Of a stretch of 64,000 bases of DNA, positions 47,096 through 55,959 are shown piece by piece. The translations under genes and the position numbers were made by a program. The notes under the pieces were generated by a model. It made no database searches. It worked only from the letters and a program-made list of their open reading frames with translations, and was not told the origin of the DNA. Origin of the DNA: Tenacibaculum gallaicum (GTDB lineage Bacteria > Bacteroidota > Bacteroidia > Flavobacteriales > Flavobacteriaceae); NCBI RefSeq assembly GCF_003387615.1, contig NZ_QUNS01000004.1, positions 238,177-302,176 of the forward strand. Direction: 5' to 3'. Within the stretch, counting starts at the first letter, position 1; each line of letters starts with the position of its first letter.

Positions 47096-49540
47096 TTGAA
47101 AAAAATTATTCTTTTATTACTGTTCCCTTCACTAGTTTTTGCGCAAAAAACAGCTACAGTAAAAGGAATCATTACCAATAAATTCAATACACCTATTGAA
47201 GGAGTTGCGATTTCTTATTTATCAAAAGGAACTACCACCGATGCTAGCGGAATATATCAATTTACGATTCCTATGCGAAAAACAGTTGCCGTTACATTTA
47301 CGCATGTTTCCTATAAAACTTTAGTAAAAAAATTCACATCTCGAGGAAAAAAAAACTTTAACTTCTCTCCTACTTTACAAATTAAAAATGAACAGTTGGA
47401 AGAAATTATTGTTAAAAACCAGGAAAAAGAAGCACAAGGCATTACCAAAATAAAAACCAAAAAAGTAAAAAATATACTTGGTGCCAATGCTGGTGTTGAA
47501 AATATATTAATGACACTACCGGGAGTTAGTAACAATAACGAATTAAGTACCCAGTACAATGTTCGCGGTGGTAACTTTGATGAAAACCTAGTATATGTCA
47601 ATGGTATTGAAGTATATCGTCCCTTTTTAATTCGCTCTGGTCAACAAGAAGGCTTAAGTTTCACCAATCCACATATGATTCAGAATATTAATTTTTCTGC
47701 AGGTGGATTTCAAGCAAAATATGGTGATAAATTATCTTCTGTTTTGGATATTACATATCGAAAACCAACCAATTTTGGTGTTCAGCTAGATTTAAGTTTA
47801 CTAGGAGGTAGTTTTACTATTGAAGATACTTTTGCTAACAATAAGCTTAGTGCTATAGTAGGTGTTCGTTATCGTGATAATAGTTTATTTGTTAATAGTA
47901 AACAAACAGAAGTTAACTTCAGACCCCGTTTTACTGATGTACAATCATTTTTAAGCTATCAAGTTACCAATAAACTTACTTTAAATTTCTTAGGTAATTT
48001 CTCTCTCAACAACTACAACTATAAACCATTAACTCGTAAAACTCGATTTGGTACCTTAAGTGCCCCGCTAGAGTTAATTGTTTTTTATCAAGGACAAGAA
48101 GAAGATCGTTTTCAAACCTTATTTGGAGCTTTTTCTGCTGATTATCAAGTTAACGACAATCTAAAACTTACTGGTACTATTTCATCTTTTAATACACAAG
48201 AAGAAGAATACTTTGATATTGCTGCCGCTTACGCCATAGGTGAAGTAAATAGCAATATTGGTTCTGAAGATTTCGGTGAAGTTGAATTTTCTCAAGGCAT
48301 CGGTTCACAGATTAACCATGCTCGTAACGACTTAGATGCTTTAATTAATAATATTCAACTAAAAGCTACTTTTAAAGAGGGTAATAATGAATGGAAAGCA
48401 GGTGTCAAATACCAAGCTGAAAATATAAAAGATCGTATTCGTGAATGGGAAGTTATAGATTCTTTAGGTTTTTCTGTTCGTCCGCCACATCACATACCTA
48501 ACAACCAACCATACGAACCTTTTACAGGTCCTATTGAGCCTTACAGAAACATAAGAGCGGTAAATGAAATAGACATCAATCGTGTTACTAGCTTTTTACA
48601 ATTTAGCAGGAAAACTACTTGGAACGAGCATCAAGTTTGGATGAATATAGGTGTTCGCTCTCATTATTGGTCTATAAAAACAGCTTCTACTAATGCGTAT
48701 TCTCAAACAATTTTTAGTCCTAGAGCACAACTTACCATAAAACCTGATTGGGAAAATGATATGTTATTTAGGGTTTCAGGTGGTTGGTATTCACAACCTC
48801 CCTTTTATAAAGAGTTACGTGATTATGACGGACAAGTACACCCTGAAGTGAAAGCACAAAAATCTATTCATATAGTTGCTGGGAATGAATTTAGTTTCAA
48901 CCTATGGGAACGCCCTTTTAAATTAGTTACCGAAGCTTATTACAAAGATTTATCAGATGTAAATGCGTATTCAGTAGATAATGTTCGTATTCGTTATCGT
49001 GCTGATAATGTTACTGATGCCTATGCCTACGGGTTAGATGTTCGTTTAAACGGAGAGTTTGTTCCTGGTAATGATAGTTGGGTTAGCTTTGGGTATTTAA
49101 AGACCGAAGAAAATATTAACAACAGAGGCTACATTGCCAGACCTACTGATCAACGCTTAAATTTTGGAATATTATTTCAAGATTATGTACCTAATTTACC
49201 AGACCTAAAAGCTTATCTAAATCTTGTTTATAACACAGGGTTACCTGGCGGTGCTCCTGCTTATGCTGATGTATATCAATTTCAAAACCGTTTGAATGAT
49301 TACAAACGTGCCGATGTAGGAATTTCTTATGTTTTTGCTGATGCTAACAAACAACATAAAACTGGATTTTTACGTAGTTTCAAAGAACTCACCGCTGGTT
49401 TAGAGCTATTTAACATTTTCGATATCCGTAATTCCAACACCAATACATGGGTACGTGATGCTTACAGTAAAAACCAATACGGCATTCCTAACTACATGAC
49501 AGGAAGAGTATTGAACTTTAAGTTAGGAATACAATTTTAG
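47096..49540 (+). CDS. TonB-dependent outer-membrane receptor
   Basis: The 814-residue protein starts at TTG and has a signal peptide (cleavage near VFA|QKTAT). A carboxypeptidase-regulatory-like domain follows at about 22-105 (VKGIITNKFNTPIEGVAISY), then the plug (NILMTLPGVSNNNELSTQYN, VRGGNFDENLVYVNGIEVYRP, GGFQAKYGDKLSSVLDI) and a 22-strand-type barrel ending RVLNFKLGIQF. No SusD partner is adjacent, so it is not a classic Sus pair. Its coupling to the M23 peptidase (6-base gap, both TTG starts) suggests a shared operon. The ligand is unknown. Confidence 0.92.
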   Translation: MKKIILLLLFPSLVFAQKTATVKGIITNKFNTPIEGVAISYLSKGTTTDASGIYQFTIPMRKTVAVTFTHVSYKTLVKKFTSRGKKNFNFSPTLQIKNEQLEEIIVKNQEKEAQGITKIKTKKVKNILGANAGVENILMTLPGVSNNNELSTQYNVRGGNFDENLVYVNGIEVYRPFLIRSGQQEGLSFTNPHMIQNINFSAGGFQAKYGDKLSSVLDITYRKPTNFGVQLDLSLLGGSFTIEDTFANNKLSAIVGVRYRDNSLFVNSKQTEVNFRPRFTDVQSFLSYQVTNKLTLNFLGNFSLNNYNYKPLTRKTRFGTLSAPLELIVFYQGQEEDRFQTLFGAFSADYQVNDNLKLTGTISSFNTQEEEYFDIAAAYAIGEVNSNIGSEDFGEVEFSQGIGSQINHARNDLDALINNIQLKATFKEGNNEWKAGVKYQAENIKDRIREWEVIDSLGFSVRPPHHIPNNQPYEPFTGPIEPYRNIRAVNEIDINRVTSFLQFSRKTTWNEHQVWMNIGVRSHYWSIKTASTNAYSQTIFSPRAQLTIKPDWENDMLFRVSGGWYSQPPFYKELRDYDGQVHPEVKAQKSIHIVAGNEFSFNLWERPFKLVTEAYYKDLSDVNAYSVDNVRIRYRADNVTDAYAYGLDVRLNGEFVPGNDSWVSFGYLKTEENINNRGYIARPTDQRLNFGILFQDYVPNLPDLKAYLNLVYNTGLPGGAPAYADVYQFQNRLNDYKRADVGISYVFADANKQHKTGFLRSFKELTAGLELFNIFDIRNSNTNTWVRDAYSKNQYGIPNYMTGRVLNFKLGIQF

Positions 49541-49707
49541 TCTCCTCTACTCTTTTTTAACGAAAAATTAGCGAAAAAACTTCCTTAAGCATTTTCCACA
49601 CATAGTACTTTAGCTTGAAAATTAAAATAGTGCTGTGAAAAGCACTATCTATTTTTTTTACAAGAAGTTTAGCAAGCACCAATATTACACTACAAAAAAT
49701 AATTACA

Positions 49708-50292
49708 ATGAAAAATCAAAAAATTGAAATCGAAAATTTATGGAACCGTTTTAAAAACTGGGTTTCTTCTAATGCTCCACATTTATCAGAAGAGCTTCAA
49801 CCTGCTATTCAACCAGAAGAAATAAAACAACTCCAACAAACCATACAAACAGAATTACCTGAAGACTTTATAGCATTTTTAAGTATACACAACGGTCAAA
49901 ACAGAAATGCCGAAGGCTTAATAGATGCGGAAGAGTTACTTTCTTCTAATAGAATAATTGATGAATGGAAAATTTGGTACGATTTATATGAAGGTGGAGA
50001 CTTTGAAGATAATGAAACTGAACCCGATGAAGAAATTAAAGATTTTTGGTGGAACCCAAAATGGATTCCGATTACTTATGATGGATCAGGAAACCATCTA
50101 TGTATAGATATGGATCCTACAAAAAATGGAACTAAAGGGCAAATAATTAGAATGTGGCATGATGATAGTACTAGAGAGCACATAGCACCTTCTTTTAAGG
50201 TTTTCTTTGAAAATTATTGTACCAATCTTGAAAACAACAAATATGTTTACTCTGACGAGTGGGGAGGAATAATTAATAAAGAAGATTTGTAA
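49708..50292 (+). CDS. SMI1/KNR4 (SUKH) family protein
   Basis: The 194-residue protein shows the SMI1/KNR4 pattern: IKQLQQTIQTELPEDFIAFL, SIHNGQN, then WIPITYDGSGNHLCIDMDP, GQIIRMWHD and a C-terminal FKVFFENYCTNLE. It is acidic, as family members usually are. SUKH proteins include immunity proteins against polymorphic toxins, but no toxin gene is next to it, so the role is open. It stands alone after the TonB receptor gene. Confidence 0.85.
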   Translation: MKNQKIEIENLWNRFKNWVSSNAPHLSEELQPAIQPEEIKQLQQTIQTELPEDFIAFLSIHNGQNRNAEGLIDAEELLSSNRIIDEWKIWYDLYEGGDFEDNETEPDEEIKDFWWNPKWIPITYDGSGNHLCIDMDPTKNGTKGQIIRMWHDDSTREHIAPSFKVFFENYCTNLENNKYVYSDEWGGIINKEDL

Positions 50293-50418
50293 AACCTTTA
50301 ACTCAACTCAATGGCAGTAACATTTTAACTTCAAAAATAAAACAAGTGAAAAGGTAGAACACCTTAGCTTGTAATTGAATAAAGTTATTGTATTTTAGTA
50401 TCTAAAAAGTAATTACAA

Positions 50419-50745
50419 ATGAATTGGATTTTGTTAATTATAGCCGGTTTATTTGAAGTAGCTTTTGCAGCTTGTCTTGGAAAAGCTAAAGAAGCTACTG
50501 GAATAGAAGCTACATATTGGTATATTGGCTTTTTAATCTGTTTATCTATCAGTATGTTGCTTCTTGTAAAAGCAACCCAAGAGCTACCTATTGGAACTGC
50601 CTATGCGGTTTGGACAGGGATTGGTGCTGTAGGAACAGTATTAGTTGGTATTTTAGTTTTTAAAGAACCCGCTACATTTTGGCTATTATTTTTTATCACA
50701 ACATTAATTACTTCGATTGTAGGACTCAAAATCGTTTCACATTAA
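50419..50745 (+). CDS. Small multidrug resistance (SMR) family transporter
   Basis: The 108-residue protein has four transmembrane helices with the essential glutamate in LIIAGLFEVAFAACLGKA. The second half has the SMR signature LPIGTAYAVWTGIGAVGTVLVGILVFKE. The sequence near helix 1 looks more like the SugE/Gdx (guanidinium exporter) side than EmrE, but this is a judgement by eye. It would export small cations against protons. The DUF2200 gene follows by 8 bases. Confidence 0.88.
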   Translation: MNWILLIIAGLFEVAFAACLGKAKEATGIEATYWYIGFLICLSISMLLLVKATQELPIGTAYAVWTGIGAVGTVLVGILVFKEPATFWLLFFITTLITSIVGLKIVSH

Positions 50746-50753
50746 CCTAAGCC

Positions 50754-51122
50754 ATGAAAACAACACCTAAACACGACGAAAGAATAGCGAGCATGACTTT
50801 TGCTTCTGTTTATCCACACTATGTTACTAAAGTTGAGAAAAAAAAGAGAACTAAAGAGGAATTGCATCAAGTAATTGAATGGTTGACTGGTTTCGACAAC
50901 GAAAAGTTAGACAAATTGATTGATCAAAAAGCAACCTTTGAAACCTTCTTCGAAGAAGCCAACTTAAACCCTAATGCTCATTTAATTACAGGTGTTATTT
51001 GTGGTTACCGAATAGAAGAAATAGAAACTCCTTTAACTAAACAAGTTCGTTATTTAGATAAACTTGTAGATGAATTAGCTAAAGGTCGTAAAATGGAAAA
51101 GATTTTACGTAAACCTAGTTAA
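50754..51122 (+). CDS. DUF2200-family protein
   Basis: The 122-residue protein carries the DUF2200 pattern: RIASMTFASVYPHYVTKVEK, EVIEWLTGF-like VIEWLTGFDNEKL, NPNAHLITGVICGYRIEEIE, and VRYLDKLVDELAKGR. It is a small, soluble family of unknown function found widely in bacteria. It is co-directional with the SMR gene and closed by a strong terminator. Confidence 0.85.
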   Translation: MKTTPKHDERIASMTFASVYPHYVTKVEKKKRTKEELHQVIEWLTGFDNEKLDKLIDQKATFETFFEEANLNPNAHLITGVICGYRIEEIETPLTKQVRYLDKLVDELAKGRKMEKILRKPS

Positions 51123-51165
51123 CAACTTCCCTTTTTAAATCCTTAAGGACTACTTCATTTATTTT

Positions 51166-51198
51166 AAGAAAAAGAGGCTTTTAAAGCCTCTTTTTCTT
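51166..51198. terminator. Bidirectional terminator between DUF2200 and HTH genes
   Basis: Sixteen-base arms (51166-51181 and 51183-51198, core AAAAAGAGGC/GCCTCTTTTT) lie between convergent genes and have T tracts both ways. Confidence 0.9.
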
Positions 51199-51206
51199 AA
51201 ACATCC

Positions 51207-51968
51207 TTATTTTCTTGCTATCATATAAATTATAATTATTTCAATTATCACAGTAGGTATTAATAAGAATAACCCTAAACTTGCCAAAACTACTGTAGCT
51301 AAGAAAGCTCCTGTAACAATTTCTAAAATACCTCCTATTTGTACTAAAACCCCTAACTTATCCTTTAACTGTAATAAACTCATTCCAAAAATTATTTGAA
51401 TTGCTCCAAAAACAAGCAGTTCAGTAATAAGAGATATTGCAATAACTTCTTCACTAAAATTTATTAAAAATATATCGTAGAACTCAAATAACACAAAAAC
51501 TATCATAAAGACATAAACCACTACCCCTAATAATTTATGAGCATAAATTTTGGCTATTCTTAAAAAACCCATAAAAAATAGCACAAAAGCTACAGAGGAC
51601 ACTACTTTAATGCTAGTATATATAGCTACATTAAAAATTGACTCATCTTTTGTAAACTGGTATATATCTGCGATAGTTTCAATAAATCCAAAAACAAAAT
51701 AGATAATTCCAAAAATCCAAGCTAAGTTTAATCTCTTCCTGTCTTGACCTGTGAGTATTTCTTTATTTGTAAATTCTTCTAAATTAATAGTTACATTTAA
51801 TGCTTGTAGTATAGTCTTGATAGTAAAACTTCTAGGCATAGTTTCACCAGCCTCTATACGTTGTATTGTACGAACATTAATATTACACTTTTCAACAAGC
51901 TCTTCTTGAGTTAATCCTTTTTGTTTCCTCAATTCAAGAATCTTTTTTCCTAAATCTGGTTGTTTCAT
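51207..51968 (-). CDS. XRE-type HTH regulator with a membrane domain
   Basis: The 253-residue protein has an N-terminal Cro/CI helix-turn-helix at about 5-60 (KKILELRKQKGLTQEELVEKC, then VRTIQRIEAGETMP). It is followed by about six hydrophobic segments (for example FGIIYFVFGFIETIADIY and ILEIVTGAFLATVVLASLGL). It is a membrane-tethered regulator, a design common in Bacteroidota. The signal it senses is unknown. MKQPDL is taken as the start, since the HTH begins right after; an ATG eight codons earlier is possible. Confidence 0.85.
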   Translation of the reverse strand: MKQPDLGKKILELRKQKGLTQEELVEKCNINVRTIQRIEAGETMPRSFTIKTILQALNVTINLEEFTNKEILTGQDRKRLNLAWIFGIIYFVFGFIETIADIYQFTKDESIFNVAIYTSIKVVSSVAFVLFFMGFLRIAKIYAHKLLGVVVYVFMIVFVLFEFYDIFLINFSEEVIAISLITELLVFGAIQIIFGMSLLQLKDKLGVLVQIGGILEIVTGAFLATVVLASLGLFLLIPTVIIEIIIIYMIARK

Positions 51969-52141
51969 GGTAAGTAAATTTTTATTTCTCATACAATATT
52001 ACTTTTCATTCTAAATTTGATAAAACTTTTTAATTGTTTTAAACCCGACTTTTACACGACATCTCTTTGTTTATAGTAGTTTCAAGACGAATACCTTTTC
52101 TATAAAAAATAAAAACAACAACAAAGATGATAAAAATTGAA

Positions 52142-52149
52142 TACATTTG
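52142..52149 (+). promoter_or_regulatory. -7 promoter box of rdgB
   Basis: TACATTTG is a perfect match, 20 bases before the ATG at 52170. It rules out an in-frame TTG at 52137. Confidence 0.65.
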
Positions 52150-52169
52150 CTTTTGTTAATTTTCAATAC

Positions 52170-52748
52170 ATGAAACTAGTTTTTGCTACCAATAATCTAA
52201 ATAAACTTACTGAAGTACAAAAAATGCTGCCCAGTTCTATTGAACTACTTTCTTTAAAAGATATCAGTTGCTTTGATGATATTGAAGAAACTGCTACTAC
52301 CTTAGAAGGTAATGCTCAAATTAAAGCAAATTACATTACTGAAAAATTTGGATATAATTGTTTTGCAGACGATACAGGTTTAGAAGTTGATACTTTAAAC
52401 GGAGAGCCTGGTGTATACTCTGCTCGTTATGCAGGTGAACCTACTAATGCAGAAAACAACATGCAAAAACTATTAACAGCATTAAATAATAAAACTAATA
52501 GAAATGCTCAATTTAGAACTTCTATTTGTTTAAACTTAAAAGGAAAACAATTTTTATTTGATGGAGTCTGCAAAGGGAGTATTTTAACCTCTAAACAAGG
52601 CGAGCAAGGCTTTGGATATGATCCTATTTTTCAGCCTGAGGGGTACAACAAATCATTTGCAGAAATGACTTCAGAAGAAAAAAATAAAATTAGCCACAGA
52701 GGATTAGCTATTCAACAGTTGGTAATATTTTTAAAATCAATTAACTAG
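52170..52748 (+). CDS. rdgB: RdgB/HAM1-family (d)ITP/XTP pyrophosphatase
   Basis: RdgB hydrolyses non-canonical purine NTPs (ITP, XTP) to monophosphates and keeps them out of nucleic acids. The 192 residues show [55 protein letters not shown], and [11 protein letters not shown] then [12 protein letters not shown]. All substrate and metal motifs are intact. The next gene starts at the base after its stop. Confidence 0.95.
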   Translation: MKLVFATNNLNKLTEVQKMLPSSIELLSLKDISCFDDIEETATTLEGNAQIKANYITEKFGYNCFADDTGLEVDTLNGEPGVYSARYAGEPTNAENNMQKLLTALNNKTNRNAQFRTSICLNLKGKQFLFDGVCKGSILTSKQGEQGFGYDPIFQPEGYNKSFAEMTSEEKNKISHRGLAIQQLVIFLKSIN

Positions 52749-53780
52749 TTGAATTTATCAAAAACATACACAGCGCATTTTTTGCTTTTATCGGTTTTAC
52801 TGATTCTTTTTTTACTGCTAAACATTAGTTTAGGTTCAGTTTCCATCCCTTTTCAAGAAATTTTTAATTCCTTATTTGGCAATCCTGTAGCAAAAGATAG
52901 CTGGGAAACTATCATCGTTAACTACCGTTTACCCAAATCAATTACTGCTATGTTGGTAGGATCAGGATTATCAATAAGTGGTTTATTAATGCAAACATTA
53001 TTTAGAAACCCACTTGCTGGTCCTTTTGTACTAGGTATATCCTCTGGTGCAAGCCTTGGTGTAGCACTACTCATTTTAGGCTCAAGTGTTTTTGGAGGTT
53101 TTTTTCTAGTAGCTATATATTCAAACTGGGCGTTAGCTATTGCTGCTAGTGCAGGGTCTTTCTTAGTGTTATCAGCTGTTATTATAGCTGCAAATAGAGT
53201 TCGTAATACGATGTCTATTTTAATTATTGGATTAATGTTTGGCTCCTTAACATCTGCAGTTATTAGTGTATTAGCTTTTTTTAGTGAAGCCGAACAAATA
53301 CAACAATATTTGTTTTGGAGTTTTGGAAGTCTTGGAAATTTAACTTGGACTGAACTTTCTGTTTTTGGAGTTATTTATCTTATCGGAGTTCTTGGAACAT
53401 TCTCTGTAATAAAACCTTTAAACAGTTTCTTATTAGGTGAAAACTATGCAAAAAGCTTAGGAATTAATATCAAAAAAAGCAGAAACATTATTTTATTAAT
53501 TACAAGTATTCTTACAGGTGTAATTACTGCTTTCTCGGGGCCTATAGCTTTTGTTGGACTAGCTGTTCCGCATATTGCTAAAATGATTTTCTCTACATCA
53601 AATCATAAAATTTTGTTACCTGCCGTTGCTTTAATAGGAGCAATTATTTTATTAATTTGTGACAGTATAGCACAATTACCCACAAGTGAATTTACTTTAC
53701 CTATTAACGCAATAACCTCATTATTTGGAGCACCTGTTGTTATTTGGTTATTGATAAGGAAGAAAAAAATATATGTATAG
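52749..53780 (+). CDS. FecCD/BtuC-family ABC transporter permease
   Basis: The 343-residue protein starts at TTG directly after the rdgB stop and has nine to ten membrane helices. FecCD features are LPKSITAMLVGSGLSISGLLMQ, NPLAGPFVLGISSGASLGVA, and GPIAFVGLAVPHIAKMIF, then the C-terminal PTSEFTLPINAITSLFGAPV. Such permeases import ferric siderophores, heme or cobalamin across the inner membrane. Its ATPase follows after 37 bases. No substrate-binding protein is encoded nearby. Confidence 0.92.
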   Translation: MNLSKTYTAHFLLLSVLLILFLLLNISLGSVSIPFQEIFNSLFGNPVAKDSWETIIVNYRLPKSITAMLVGSGLSISGLLMQTLFRNPLAGPFVLGISSGASLGVALLILGSSVFGGFFLVAIYSNWALAIAASAGSFLVLSAVIIAANRVRNTMSILIIGLMFGSLTSAVISVLAFFSEAEQIQQYLFWSFGSLGNLTWTELSVFGVIYLIGVLGTFSVIKPLNSFLLGENYAKSLGINIKKSRNIILLITSILTGVITAFSGPIAFVGLAVPHIAKMIFSTSNHKILLPAVALIGAIILLICDSIAQLPTSEFTLPINAITSLFGAPVVIWLLIRKKKIYV

Positions 53781-53817
53781 CATAGAGTTACTAAAAGCTT
53801 TATAAATAATTAAACGG

Positions 53818-54621
53818 ATAAACATCAAGCAACAAGAAAAAAATATCGTCTTACAAACAGAAAGCCTTTCTATAGGGTATCAATCAAAAAAGCAACAAAC
53901 CGTTATTGCTTCAAACATTGATTTAGCTATTGAAAAAGGAAGATTTGTTGCTTTATTAGGTAAAAACGGAATAGGAAAATCAACTCTACTACGTACTATT
54001 TCTAAAGTTCAAAAACCTTTAAAAGGTTTTGTAAAAATCAATCAAAAAGAACTTTCATCTTATACGAATCAAGAATTGTCAACTACGCTAAGTTTAGTAT
54101 TAACTGAACGTTTACCGTTAAGTCAGCTAACCGTTTTTGAATTGGTAGCTTTAGGGCGCCAACCATACACCAATTGGATTGACAAACTAACTCAAGATCA
54201 TTTAAAAAAAATTCTCTGGGCAATTGAACAAACTGAAATCACACATTTAAAAGACAAACGTTTTTATGAATTAAGTGATGGTCAATTACAACGTGTACTT
54301 ATTGCTCGTGCTTTAGCTCAAGATACCGAAATCATCATTTTAGATGAACCTACAGCTCACTTAGACATTCATCACACATTTAAAGTATTTTCTTTATTAA
54401 AAAAACTTGTAGAGAACACAGGAAAAACTATTATTATTTCTACTCACGAAGTAAATTTAGCTATTCAACTTGCTGATGAATTCATACTCCTTTCTGAAAA
54501 GCAATTATACACTGGTACTTCACAAGAATTAATTGCTCAGAATGCTTTTGAAGAACTTTTTCCAAAAGAATTAATAAGTTTTAACAAAACATTAGAACAA
54601 TTCGTTATCAAGAAAAATTAA
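53818..54621 (+). CDS. FecE/BtuD-type ABC transporter ATPase with a non-standard start codon
   Basis: Read from an ATA at 53818, the protein has 267 residues, the family's length. It contains Walker A (GKNGIGKST, about 48-56), the signature YELSDGQLQRV, Walker B IIILDEPTAHLD and the H-loop ISTHEVN. An in-frame TAA lies at 53803, and no ATG, GTG or TTG occurs before Walker A. The first TTG (54076) would remove the nucleotide-binding site. The start must be ATA (53818), ATT (53809) or ATA (53806), unless a base is misread. IN-IKQQEKNIVLQTESLSIG reads as a normal N terminus with ATA in place of ATG. Confidence 0.85.
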   Translation: MNIKQQEKNIVLQTESLSIGYQSKKQQTVIASNIDLAIEKGRFVALLGKNGIGKSTLLRTISKVQKPLKGFVKINQKELSSYTNQELSTTLSLVLTERLPLSQLTVFELVALGRQPYTNWIDKLTQDHLKKILWAIEQTEITHLKDKRFYELSDGQLQRVLIARALAQDTEIIILDEPTAHLDIHHTFKVFSLLKKLVENTGKTIIISTHEVNLAIQLADEFILLSEKQLYTGTSQELIAQNAFEELFPKELISFNKTLEQFVIKKN

Positions 54622-54622
54622 A

Positions 54623-54653
54623 TTTGAATGACAGTAACATTTTGTTACTTTTG
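54623..54653 (+). promoter_or_regulatory. Complete -33/-7 promoter of the M28 peptidase gene
   Basis: TTTG at 54623-54626, a 19-base spacer, and TACTTTTG at 54646-54653 form an ideal Bacteroidota promoter, 33 bases before the ATG. Confidence 0.8.
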
Positions 54654-54686
54654 AAGCTAATCAAACTAAACAAACCTTAATTATTG

Positions 54687-55724
54687 ATGAAAAAATTACT
54701 TTATATGGCTAGTGCAATTGCACTGGTAGCATGTGGTTCAAGTAAAGAAACTGCAAATACAGATAATGACGTAACCACAGACCAAGCTGCAAAATATGCA
54801 AAAACCATTACTGCAAAAGATTTAGGTAAACACCTATTCATCTATGCTTCAGATGAATTTGAAGGAAGAAATACTGGTGAACCTGGACAAAAGAAAGCGG
54901 TAAAGTATTTAAAAGATTTTTATGTTAGTCAAGGAATCGCATCTCCTTTAGGTGGTAATGATTACTTTCAAAAAGTACCTTCTCAATACTTAAGTAACAA
55001 CCGTAGAGGAATGACATTAAAAGATTCTGAAAATGTTGTTGCTTTTATCAAAGGAACGGAAAAACCAGATGAAATTTTAGTTATTTCTGCTCACTTAGAC
55101 CACGAAGGAGTTAAAAATGGAGAAATTTATAACGGTGCAGATGATGACGGATCAGGAACTGTAGCCATTTTAGAAATTGCTGAAGCTTTTAAACAAGCTG
55201 CTGATGCTGGCAAAGGCCCTAAGCGTTCTATTTTATTCTTACATGTTACTGGTGAAGAAAAAGGTTTATTAGGATCTAAATATTATACAGAAAACCCTAT
55301 TTTCCCATTAGCAAATACTGTTGCTGATTTAAATATTGATATGATTGGTAGAGTTGACGACCGTCATAAAGGAAATCCAAATTACGTGTACTTAATTGGT
55401 TCTGATAAATTAAGTACTGAATTACACAATATCTCTGAAGCGATGAACAAAAAGTATACAAACATCGATTTAGATTATAAATACAACGATGATAACGACC
55501 CAAATCGTTTTTATTATCGTTCTGACCATTATAATTTTGCTAAGCACAACATTCCAATTATTTTTTATTTTAATGGAACACATGCCGACTATCACAGACC
55601 AACTGATACTCCTGACAAAATCAATTACGAAATGTTAGAGAATAGAGCTCGTTTAGTTTTCCATACCGCTTGGGAAGTTGCGAATCGTGAGAATCGTGTT
55701 GTGGTTGATAAAGCCGCAGAATAA
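54687..55724 (+). CDS. M28-family zinc aminopeptidase (lipoprotein)
   Basis: The 345-residue protein has a lipoprotein signal (IALVACGSSKE). The M28 metal ligands are in order: SAHLDHEG (His), NGADDDGSGT (Asp), HVTGEEKGLLGSKYY (catalytic Glu and Glu), NIDMIGRVDD (Asp) and HADYHRPTDTPDKI (His). It should release N-terminal residues from peptides at the cell envelope. An in-frame TTG precedes the ATG, but MKKLLYMASAIALVAC is the signal start. It is closed by a palindromic terminator. Confidence 0.92.
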   Translation: MKKLLYMASAIALVACGSSKETANTDNDVTTDQAAKYAKTITAKDLGKHLFIYASDEFEGRNTGEPGQKKAVKYLKDFYVSQGIASPLGGNDYFQKVPSQYLSNNRRGMTLKDSENVVAFIKGTEKPDEILVISAHLDHEGVKNGEIYNGADDDGSGTVAILEIAEAFKQAADAGKGPKRSILFLHVTGEEKGLLGSKYYTENPIFPLANTVADLNIDMIGRVDDRHKGNPNYVYLIGSDKLSTELHNISEAMNKKYTNIDLDYKYNDDNDPNRFYYRSDHYNFAKHNIPIIFYFNGTHADYHRPTDTPDKINYEMLENRARLVFHTAWEVANRENRVVVDKAAE

Positions 55725-55753
55725 GGTCTAACCAAGTTTAAATTATAAAGTTT

Positions 55754-55784
55754 AAAAGCTCATCTAATTAGATGAGCTTTTTTA
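55754..55784 (+). terminator. Intrinsic terminator of the M28 peptidase gene
   Basis: A 28-base perfect palindrome (55754-55781, arms AAAAGCTCATCTAA/TTAGATGAGCTTTT) is followed by a T tract. Confidence 0.9.
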
Positions 55785-55932
55785 TTAATTCTAATCTATA
55801 TATCGTTCCTAAAATATATCTTCTTTTCTTCCTATAAAAAACCGTTAATAGATTATTTATCTACTACAACAATTAAATTAGAAAAATAATCTAAATACTA
55901 AACCTATACCTGATAAATAATATTACTTCGTT

Positions 55933-55940
55933 TACTTTTG
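55933..55940 (+). promoter_or_regulatory. -7 promoter box of the decarboxylase gene
   Basis: TACTTTTG is a perfect match, 19 bases before the ATG at 55960. Confidence 0.65.
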
Positions 55941-55959
55941 CTTGCTTAAATTTAATACT

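Noticed and set aside
49708..50292. SMI1/KNR4 protein as an immunity gene of a toxin system
   Set aside because: No toxin, polymorphic repeat or secretion gene is next to it; the neighbours are a TonB receptor and an SMR transporter.
54076..54621. Truncated ABC ATPase pseudogene starting at TTG 54076
   Set aside because: The same frame is open upstream and encodes Walker A and a normal N terminus, so the gene is complete with a rare start.
54687..55724. M28 protein as a type II (animal-like) glutaminyl cyclase
   Set aside because: It keeps the dinuclear-zinc peptidase ligand set and the GEE catalytic motif, so an aminopeptidase is more likely; a type I cyclase is encoded at 61040.
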